From Plectrocnemia conspersa (taxonomy: Eukaryota; Arthropoda; Insecta; Trichoptera; Polycentropodidae): DNA of 64,000 bases. Position numbers and translations under genes: made by a program. The notes beneath the pieces are model-generated. The model did not search any database and was not told the origin of the DNA. It saw only the letters and a program-made list of their open reading frames with translations. Each line of letters opens with the position of its first letter. The stretch's first letter is position 1. This document shows positions 26,398-37,100 of this stretch, piece by piece. The DNA is taken from assembly GCA_009617715.1 (NCBI GenBank), contig VTFK01000283.1, positions 62,001 through 126,000 of the forward strand, written 5' to 3'.

Positions 26398-27635
26398 ATA
26401 TTATACTTTTTTTAGTGAGCTTAATAGCAAATATACAGTAATAATTATGCATATTTAAATAGAAATATTTACACACATATTAATGCTTTCATTTGCATCA
26501 ACATATGATACATACAATTTTATATTATCGTATAATTGCAATTTCGAATCAACATTGTAATAAATATATTATAATATTTTTTTTTATTGATAAAAATGTT
26601 GAATCATTTTTTAGGAAAAAAAAACTAAAAAAATCGTTAAATAATAATAATGTTATATAATAAATAATATTTTATTTAGAATAGATACAATACTAGTTTT
26701 TGATATATATACAAAAAAATATCATAACTTGTGCTATTAAATTAAATATGAATAAATATTATATTATATATAATTTATATTGCTTCTGGGTTAAATGTTA
26801 ATAGTAAATCGTAAAATTAAAATTTAACGATATATATATTTTTTTGTATTGATCGTTTCATTTTTAATTATCATAAATCGTCTCGTGCTTAATATGTCCG
26901 TTAACCATTATAAAATCGGTTTTCATTATTAATAATAATTTTGAGTGATATTGAAATTTTATTACGACTTCAAAAAGGATCGTGACGGTAACGACAATGT
27001 TATAGTTAAAACTAGTTACGGAAACGGCGTCTGGCAACGTAAGCAACAATTAGACGCAACAATTTATGTATCGATAATAATAGAGGTGGGCCGCAACCGT
27101 AACCCGATTTACGACATGGAGTTCGTAAAACGCGAGATGAAGATTTCATCTCGCACCGTTTCTTATCGCGTATTGTGTGCTGCATGAAATGTTTATTGCG
27201 CTAGAAAAAAAAAACATGTTTATTGTCGATAAGGAATAAAAAATTAAATTATGATGTGAAGAAGATAATAATAAAGACGCCCAATGTGGAAATCGAAGAA
27301 CGTAAAAAGTGGCACAGTGTGTGTATAAATAATATATTATATATAAGATAGGATCATAAAACAGATTTTGTTGATTTTGGGGAGTGCACTTTTAATTACA
27401 TTTGCATGATTGGATATGATGTATATATAATATTTAATTTATTGCGCAACCAGTGTTTTTAATATTGACTTATTGGCGGTAGACATAATTAAAACTGTAC
27501 TTATGACACACTAATTAGTGCTATTAGTATGGTACACTAATTTAAAAAGTGGCGATCGAATACATTTTCGCTGTGAAAAAAAAAAAACTTGTCAGTAAAT
27601 AAAGACGATTTTTGTCACATAATGATGCACAATTG
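26398..27635. other. no gene recognised; balanced block at 26860-27200
   Basis: The 26860-27200 block has an 80-codon open frame without a known motif and a short hairpin (GCGAGATGAA, 27132-27154). It may be a regulatory element or an orphan exon; I cannot decide. Confidence 0.35.
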
Positions 27636-29172
27636 TAATACCCGCACTTCACTCTCCGAAAGTTGTCCTAGTGGAAGTCGGTCAAGGTCGCAGTTTTTCG
27701 AATAGCGTTCGCACAGCCGGGAATATCATACGCGTGCACGCTTCTCAACCTCGCGTATTATATCTACGTGCGTGTTTTAAACACAAAAAAAATTAAAGCC
27801 AAATGGAGAAAAAGGAGATGGTGGATGATTGCAATGCACCGGAATAGATCAATGTTAGTAAATAAGACATTTTATGTTGAATCGAGGCTTCACTGTCACT
27901 AATAAATAATAAACAGGAAACGTTCAAGTGTGCAACTAATGAATAATTTCTATTATTTTTTAAGGAAAAGTATGGAAAGTCAATTTGCTGAATTGAGATT
28001 TTATATACAATATATAGCTTAGGTCTTTCTCTTTATGATACATGCAAAATTGACTGCGGATTTTTTGCGGTTTTAACACATTGCATACCTTAAAATGTAT
28101 TATTCTTAAAAATGGGACGGGGCTTAGTCGCGAAAGTTACGACCTAAAAATTTGTTCAGAATCACCAAATATACACATATTTAAAAAAAAACGATACCGG
28201 GTATGATAAAATGCTAGTCAAATACTTTTTCTTAATATAAAACAGCAAATTTGTGACATATACAATTTTTTTTTTTACGCTACGCGGCTAAATTTTTTTA
28301 TTACGCTACGCACGGCCGTTAAACACGGAATTCCTCTTCCTCGGGCCTACAATTAAAGAAATGTTAACGTCAAATTTAAAATACAGTTTTGTAATGATTG
28401 TAATTTTTTTTAATAATATGGTTACCGTGGTAAAATCAGTAAACGTCAAATTGTGGATCGCGTACTAATGAAATAAAATAAAAATTTGTTTGGAATGACT
28501 AAATATATACATATTTAAAAAAAACGATACCGAGTATGGTAAAATGCTAGTCAAATACTTTTCTTAATAAAAAAACGATACCGATAACAGCAAATTTGTG
28601 ACATATACAAATTTTTTTTTTTACGCTACGCGGTGAGCACGACCGTTCAACACGGAATTCCTATTCCTCGGGCCTACAATTAAAGAAATACTTTAAATAA
28701 TTGTATTTTTTTTAGCACTTATAATATTATATATTTGACTAAGAGCACTTATGGAATCAACTAAAGTGGTGAAATAATTTTGGCCGTCCAGATCGGGCAA
28801 AATACCAAACAGTGGCGCGATCGTGAAGACGCCCATATTAAAATTGAATCGTTCTATCTCAGTTTGCGATAAACCATCTCTATCTCTCTCTCGTCACGCG
28901 AGAGCGAAAGGAAGTATCTCGCCGCTCGCGCTCGAAGCGTCTTCGGAATATTACTTTCGGAAAGCGAGGGAATTTTTTTGGAGGCGACGAAGTCGGCCGC
29001 CTCGACCAAAATTACCCCAGTTTACCTCCGTTCGCGGTGACCTCGGAGAACTTGCGAGAGATTTTAGCGCGGGGACAACCGAGCTCGACCGAAGTAAGCC
29101 CGAATTTTCACATTATATTTCCCGTCCTTGGCCAACTGTCGCCTACTTTCGGAGAGTGAAGTGGAAGCATTA
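27636..29172 (+). mobile_element. repeat family R-related element, copy D, with clear TIRs
   Basis: The left end TAATACCCGCACTTCACTCT and the complement of the right end TAATGCTTCCACTTCACTCT continue alike for some 10 more bases, giving TIRs of about 30 bases. The right 350 bases (from about 28820) match the right half of copies A-C (TCTATCTCAGTTTGCGATAA, then the GC-rich block). The interior includes the tandem duplication 28151-28689. The target duplication is ambiguous (possibly TA). Confidence 0.65.
28151..28689 (+). repeat. direct duplication of a ~205-base unit
   Basis: Unit one (about 28151-28361) and unit two (about 28484-28689) share AACGATACCG, AAATGCTAGTCAAATACTTT, CAGCAAATTTGTGACATATA, TTACGCTACGCGG and CTCGGGCCTACAATTAAAGA. 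They are separated by about 120 unique bases. Confidence 0.8.
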
Positions 29173-29349
29173 TAAAATGTTATCTGATGCTGCAGATAAA
29201 ATGTGCAGAAATTTGTTTTTGAGCATCAGGGAAGTAAATTTTAATATCAAAGATGCTTTTTTATCATCTGTTATAATATCAAAAGCATACTGTTAGTAAA
29301 CAACATTAGTAAAGCGCTAAATATTATTGCCATTACAGTTTTGAAACAC

Positions 29350-30126
29350 TAATGCTCTGGAAGTTGTCTGAATCGAAGTTCAACTAAAGTGGGCCGAGGT
29401 TGCCGACTTCCGAGTAGCGGCCACACTGCCACAAATTTCATATGCCGCATGCCGTCCGGACGGCTGCCGTGAATGACGTTCGCGATATAAGAATATTCGA
29501 AACATTTAATACATAAGAATATTCGAAACGATTTTCTTAACAAAATCAAGTACCACTAATTATTTTTATATTAAAAAAATATAATAACGATATCTGTTAG
29601 AAGAATATACTATCAAAAATATAATTAATCTTTTTTGGGGCCCTAAAATATTCAAAAATGTCAGTAAGAGTCTGTTGAAGTCCCCGATAAGCATGTGGTA
29701 TTATAACTTAACCACGTGACCACGATGCAGCGCTCGTCATGCGTGTTGACCATAGGACGCCTACGCGCATATTGAAATTTAACCGAGTTGCTCGTTTTAT
29801 CTCAGTTTGCAAAAAACCATGTCATTATCTTTCTCACTGTCATCACTTAACACGCGAGAGAGCAATAGGGGAAGTATCTCACCGCTCGCGCTCGAAAGAG
29901 CAGCTCCGACTTCGGTCCGTTTGCCGAGAATGTTCGGAAGCGCTCGAAGCTGGGTAAGTCGACTGAATTACCCCACTTTACCTCCCGATCTCGGTAACCT
30001 CGGACAACTTCCGAGAGATTTTAGAGCGGGCAGAACCGAACTCGACCGAAGTAACCTAGAATTAACCTACTATATTCTCCGTCCTTGGCCAACCTTGGCC
30101 AACTTTCAGAAAGTGTGGTGCAGGCA
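29350..30126 (+). mobile_element. repeat family R, copy B (internally deleted)
   Basis: It starts CTCTGGAAGTTGTCTGAATC, which is the inverted counterpart of its right end AACTTTCAGAAAGTGTGGTG. It lacks about 300 bases found after the palindrome in copies A and C. Confidence 0.72.
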
Positions 30127-33100
30127 TAAAGATGTTCGACATCTAAGTGCCGCATTAATTAAACATTAAAAAGTATATACATATATATATGCTTGCGATT
30201 CGTTACTTAAATGCAATCAAAACGATTTTTTTCTGAAATAGCTCATTACTGGCGATAAAAAGTGGATTTAGTGTAGTAGAAATATATCATAGTGATCATA
30301 GTGATCAAACCAGACTTGATTCCACTGGATACTGCTCACAATTAACCAATATGTTTCACTGTGACAATGCTAGACATGTTTATAGGGGACTACCCAAGTT
30401 TGTAAAAAGATTGCTAATTTTTGTATTAAAATCTATAACACACAATATATACAATTTAAAAATAGCTATGATTAGAAAATAGTATACTATATATTTATAT
30501 TTAATTTTGGTTTGACAATTAGTGTATGCAGTTTTTTCTAAGATTATACTATCATTTTTTATGCCAGAAATATTTAATAATTGCATGCATATTTTTACAT
30601 TTTTTAATATTATACTGCTAGATTACAGCACTTTTAATTTAGATATTTAAATTTTAATATAAAAAGCATATTAATATAAAAGATACATTATCAGAACTTA
30701 TGTCGCAAAAAACAAGTAAATATTGAACCATCCTTCCATTTAATATCTGGACCACTCAATAGATGAATTGAATCAGCAGATCTAAAAATGGTCATAAAGC
30801 TTTTAGCAAAAATTTCTGTCATGAATAAAAAAAAGTCCCCTTCGAAAATATATTGAAAATGATAGCACGTGCATTCGGGATTGCCATCCAAACGGCCGTT
30901 TATAATCTGATAGCTGTTAACAGCAATTTGTTTCAAAACTCGCAAACCTTTTAAAGTTGGCCGGTTTACCGAAAGCGGCGGAAAGCAAAATCTCTTGTGG
31001 AGAGGGTCATATGTATAAAAAATGATCACTGGCAAGCAACTATCACTTCTTTAGAGACTTTGATATTTATTTTATTAAGTTATAAACAACGACGGGTTAA
31101 ATGTTATTTTGTCATACAGGCATATAAAGCTAAGTACCTGCCATAAAAACCATAGCTTAGTGCGTCATAAAACAAATGTGCTTTTTGTTTTGAATGCATT
31201 ACAATAGCGTTTCAAGTTTATACGAATGCAATATGTTTTACCCTATACAGAAGCTCACACCCTGACCAGTATTTGATCGTGGCAGTGAAAGTGGGCGAGC
31301 TTTAAATCTCCCTCTGGTGAGGCCAAGTGTATAAAATACTAATACATAGGAATCGAGACAATGCGTCATGTACTTCATTCGAGCTCTGAAACTGATTGAA
31401 CATTCACTGCGTATTTCATTACATTTAAATAAGCATACTTGTAAAAACATTATTTCAACAATAGGTATCTAATATTTATATAACGATAAAATGTTTTAAT
31501 TATTAAAATATGTACCATAAATATTAAATATTTTGTCAGTAAATTTCACAAACGCCTCAACTTTAGACATATCTGTTGGTAATTGACATATTATTATTTA
31601 AATAATTTCCCAGAATTAATTTATATTTTCATGCTATAAATATAAAAGGAAAAAATGAAAATTCTAACAAAGTACGTTGTTAATATTGAAGTATGTACTT
31701 CGTTATGCGAGATTTAATCAATCACCGCTACGTACATTTTGTAACTTTGTAACGAAATACACGAATCACAATAGCCAATTTCGAGTGAAAAATACTAATG
31801 TTTCAGCGTCGCTTTCAGTGTTGTATAATAATATATTATAGCAGAGTTCTCGTTGGGTTATTCGATAGTCTAGCTTCAGAGGCCTTATATTTTTTAGTCG
31901 AATGATATACTAATAAAAAATTGATCAAATAGCTTTTCCAATGTGTGACACAAAGGATCGGTATAACGAGGATAAAAGGTTTTCTTTAAAGAGAATATAC
32001 TAACAAACACGAATCTGGGATTCTATATTATAATGAGAGTTTCAGGCTTTGTATAATATACACCTACACCTACATATATCAGATATATTCGTAAATGAGA
32101 AGCAATGGTGTCGCAAGAATAGGTCATTTTTAAATGTACATTAGTAAATATTTAATCAATAATTCTTTGTTAGCAATTTCAGATTTTAAGATACAATAAA
32201 TGCTTTAAACTAAGAAAAATCAGACATAAAAGTTGTATATATAATACTACTCTTATCTACATTAAAAGTTTAATAAATATTTATTAATATTTTAGAAACA
32301 TATGTGCATAAATTTGTTTTTGTGAAAATAAATATCCAAAAATACTTTAGAATTATTTTCTTTACTTTCCTAATTTATCTCGTATATAAAAAGTGTGCAA
32401 AAAAAAAACTTTCCAAATAAAAACATGATATTATGTGATTTTTTCATACTGTACACATATTATATATAAATGGAGTATTGCATATTTTATATTATATGTA
32501 AGTAGATTAACTTAAAATAATGTTTGCTTTTAGAATTAAGTAAGCCACTATAGTAAACATTCTTTGAATGTGTGTGTTCAAAATTAACCAGAGTGTTGCT
32601 TCACGTTTTGATTAATTAACCCCTAAAGCTGAAATGTATCACGTGTATATGTAAGCAACACATACATATATGTATGTAATGTGTTACACATATGGTGAGG
32701 TGGTTTCGTCTCTCAGCGAGTTTTCGCTTTTATTTTATTTTTTACCCTTATCTCTGACAGCAGATTGGTCCCAAGGGGGACATCTTTAATGGTGGAAGAC
32801 CATAACATTTGGCCACAGGCCAATGGAAAACCTCAACGCATCTGGAGCGAGCGGGAGATCAATGATGCAGCGTACTGTTATGTGCTTTTGATGTGAATTG
32901 TTATTGTGTCTTGAAATTTTAAGCAACGCACATAATACATAAACACGCAGTAATCCCTTGACACGAGTAGTTCACTTTTTTATTTTTTTGAACGGATAAA
33001 CCTCAATAAAATACAGCATCTGAATTTAAGGTTAAAAAATAACTATGTACTACAATACATAAAACATTTTTTATGAGTGGTGACTCAAATTTAAGCGATA

Positions 33101-33940
33101 ATTTGAATAAAAATAAAAAAACGGCATAATTCAGTAGTAAGTGCCAAAAGATAATTACTTTAAATAATATGTAAAGTATCGACGTAATGAACACAATCTT
33201 GCTTCATAAAAAAATAGTCTTTCTACCTTCTATTGTGTTAAGGCAAAGACATATTGAAAATTCAAAGTCCATGTGATCAAAAATGATCATGAATTAAATT
33301 ATATATAAACCTATCCCTCGATTTACGATATTAATGATTTTACATAGTCGAATAATTTGAGTCCATGTTTTGGTGTGCGAAAAAAACTTTTGTTTGACAC
33401 GGTTATGTATTATAGTTTATATTAAGAAAAGTTTAAAACAACAGTAACATGAAAAAAAATACCAGAAAATTATATAAGAATATAAAATCTTGTATAATAT
33501 TTTTTTTAATTAACAACGTTATAAGGAGAGCAATCAAGTTGAAAGAGTCAGTTAATTTATTCGTAAAAAATATAAAAATTATTTCTCTCGTGACAGAAAC
33601 GAGCGTTAATGATACTAAATAAAAAATATGTTACTCACTTTTTTTTATTTGACTGATTGAAGTTTTTTGTAGTTCGTAGATTTATTGATTTTACCTATTA
33701 AAAACAGTTTTAATTTTAGTGACATTATATTAGTACTGTAAATAAAATAAACATCAAATATGGCTATTACCACAATGCGTTTACCATTAGTTTATCACAA
33801 TGGCTTGCGGATAACAGGTGTTCCCAAGACGTCAGCTTCTAAAACCCATCTCACGCGAAATATATGTATATACCATAAATGTATTCTCAGTCATGACCTA
33901 GTTTCCTCAATCATAATGGATTTATTTATTTTTCTTACAG
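30127..33940. other. no exon recognised upstream of the MCT-like exon
   Basis: AT-rich, with a 114-codon minus-strand open frame (30691-31035) of no recognised family and a GC-balanced repeat-like patch at 32690-32910. No MCT N-terminal exon with a GGWGW-type codon string was found here or further upstream. Confidence 0.45.
31298..31390 (+). repeat. dispersed repeat related to 23870-23990
   Basis: It is the partner of 23870-23990 in the same orientation, with about three quarters of bases alike by eye. Confidence 0.5.
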
Positions 33941-34114
33941 CCAGCATGGGTGGACTTAGCGTTGGTGTGTCGTTGGCTACTGCTCCTCTGGTTGTGGCTG
34001 TTTGTAGGCGTAAATCTACACGTTTGACGGCTGTCATCGGTGGTCTTCTGCTAGCACTGGCTTGTCTGTTTACATCGTTTGCTGTCCAACTACATCAAGC
34101 TATGCTAAGTTATG
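33941..34114 (+). CDS. MCT-like gene, first visible exon (TM2-TM3)
   Basis: The acceptor TTTCTTACAG precedes 33941 and the donor GTGAGT follows 34114. The exon starts with two bases of a split codon, so a coding exon must lie upstream; the ATG at 33946 is internal. It encodes two hydrophobic segments separated by CRRKSTR, matching the TM2-TM3 region of MCT proteins. It ends in phase 1. Confidence 0.82.
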
Positions 34115-37100
34115 GTGAGTGATAAAAATTATTAAATTGATCACTTGAAAGATTCTGACTGACAAGGTATCTGTTGATGAAAGATAGCAGTCCTCTTCAT
34201 AAAATCGCCTGCATTAAAAATTATAAAGTGTATGTTAAAAAGCTCTCGGAATATGCTTTAAAATTTATATATCACTGATGCTATTTTATTTATAATTAAT
34301 GCTAATATAACAAATGTAAGAAAAGCATTTGTATTAAATGTTTTATTTAATTTTATGTGGATAAATACTTTAGGTTTTTAATGTTTTTTTGTAAAGCTAT
34401 TAATGGCGAAAGCAGTGAACCAATAAATGCTCCCTAGATTTGACTATAAAAATCATATTTGTAAATAAAATATCCATTTATGTGTGAGTGTTAGAGTAAA
34501 AGTGTTAAATTTCGATAAAGTACACAGTGACTAGGCAAAGTATGCACTTACTATGAGTTTTAGTTAAAGCTTTCAATATACATATGTATGTTTTACCTAG
34601 CGATTGTGTGAATTCTCTGGCGTGAGTTAGTTACATCTTTAACAAATAATATAAAATAAAACCAATCAATAAAAAACATAGTTTTGGACATGTTAGGTGT
34701 AAGCAAGCAAATATTGGTCTAAACAATAAGCATCCCATAAATAATTTTCTGCAACGAATCTACTTGAAAGAAGGATTAAATAAATTGGTAATAAGATTTA
34801 TTTTATATAAATGGTTTATGATATAAATTATTTAATTTTGAATACTTTGACAGACACTGAATAGCGAGAGCATACAATAAATAGTTACATTGTTCATATA
34901 TTATTTTGTGTGTGCCGTAACTGAAATGATTTATTTGTGCATACATTGCCTAGTTAATGTATGCATTTTTGAAATACACACTTTGCCTGTAACATATATA
35001 AAATTAAACAAGAAAGCATTGTAAATAATATAGTCACTGAGGTTGCGGTTGGTATGGCGCATTCTGGTATCATCGCCCTCAGGAGAGCAAGGTTGCACTC
35101 CTCGCTGATCCTTATGGTAGGTCTTTGTTCCTTGGAGGCAACTCGGAAGGCTGACGTCTCGGTGTAAGGACAGCCTTCGCTGAAAGATGAAAATTTCAGC
35201 GTCAATCCTTTTGTGGTTTTTGAGTTTTTTATAGAGGCGGCCTTGTTAGCAGCCTACTAAGAGGCTTTTAATGGTGTCCCGAAAAAAAATGCGCTGTCCT
35301 CTTTACTTTGGTCAACGACTCAATATCTACTGTCTGGCATGACTGTTGATATGGTATCAGGACACTAACCCCCTGGACATTTACCCCCCGGACATTAACC
35401 CCCCGTCAAAACCCCCCTGGACATTAACCCCCCGTACAAAAAACCCCCCGAGCAATTAACCCCCCGACAATTAACCCCCCGACAATTAACCCCCCGTGCC
35501 AATAACCCCCCTAACAATTAACCCCCGCCACGTATAAAGATAATACAGATATAACTTTACACGTTTCGTGACGCTCTGTTATACATAATAAAAATATAAT
35601 AACGCCATTTCTGAATTTTAGGTACATACATATGTATCTAGATAAGGGCTTCTTAAACTTTTTTCATTTACGACCCCATTTATGATTGTGAGCTTCTTCG
35701 CGACCCTAGATAAATATAAAATAAAGATATATAAATAATTTGTGTTAGTTTATTGATTATGTAACAACATACATATTACATACATATGAAAAAATGTAGT
35801 TTTAGAATTTGCTTAGAAACATACAAAAATATAAAATTAAAAATTGCACAAAAAGTTGTAAAATTGTATTTATTATAGTTACAAAAATTATATGCCTTAT
35901 TTATCATCAAAGCTGCATTTTTTGCAATAACATAAATAAAAAAATATTGAGCAATATATATTGTCGCTGGAATATATTATAAGTATACAAAAATTAAAGG
36001 GAAAAATAGTTTTTTAATGTATAAAGATGAGTATTTTATACAAGTTGTTTCTATTTATAATAAATGATCATTATTTTAATAAAATAGTGTTTAATATGAA
36101 TGGGCAGTATCAAATATTTTCAACTAAATAAAAATGTGATCTTGCGGCTTTTTTTTCAAAATGACCTATGGCTATTCGTACTGCGTTATCTGTCAGATAT
36201 TTTTGAGAAATTAAACGATATCAACTTACTCTTCAAAGAACCAATTGCGATATATTTTCTTCAAATGATAAAATTGAAAGTTTTATTAAAAAGATCAACA
36301 CTTGGAGAAGTAGGGTGGAAAAGGATTCGTTCGAAATGTTTTTCAGTATCAACAATTTTATAATCGAGAAAAATCATTATAAGTGACCTATAATAAAAAA
36401 CTTATTATAGGTCACTTAAAAGCGCTAGAAACACAGTTTAGTAAATATTTTATATCAAATATTGATTTAAAAAAAATTATCTTGTATTCAAAAACCATTT
36501 TTGATGGCTTGAGTTAGATTGATCAAATGCCATATAAAGCCCATGAAGAATTTGCTGAGCTTTCGAGTTACTCAAACTTAAAACTAGATTTTCCAAACAA
36601 GCCCTTGACTGAATTCTGGATCGGAAATAAAACTGAATTGCCCAAAATTTCTGATATGGCAATAAGTGTTATTTTGCCATTCAACACCTTTATGTGAAAT
36701 TACTTTTTCAGCTTTAACCCATATTAAATCCTAATATCGTTCATCGCTAAAAATGTTAAGGAGATTTTACGTCCAGCAGTGTCAAATATTGCACCAAAAT
36801 TTAATTTGTTATGCAGTAAATCAAGCACATCCGTTTCATTAAAAAACGATTTTTCCCTTTAATTTTTGTATACTTATAAAATATTCCAGCGACAATATAT
36901 ATTGCTCAATATTTTTTTATTTATGTTATTGCAAAAAATGCAGTTTTGATGATAAATAAGGCATATAATTTTTGTAACTATAATAAATATAATTTTACAA
37001 CTTTTTGTGCAATTTTTAATTTTATATTTTTGTATGTTTCTAAGCAAAGTCTATAACTATATTTTTTCATATGTATGTAATATGTATGTTGTTACATAAT

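Noticed and set aside
28823..29296. 157-codon open frame on the plus strand
   Set aside because: It lies mostly in the right half of repeat copy D and runs across its TIR into unrelated flank, so it is an incidental frame in a GC-rich repeat.
35360..35527. Regularly spaced short repeats resembling a CRISPR-like array
   Set aside because: Unit spacing is about 15 bp, it occurs as an inverted pair at transposon ends, and the window is eukaryotic.
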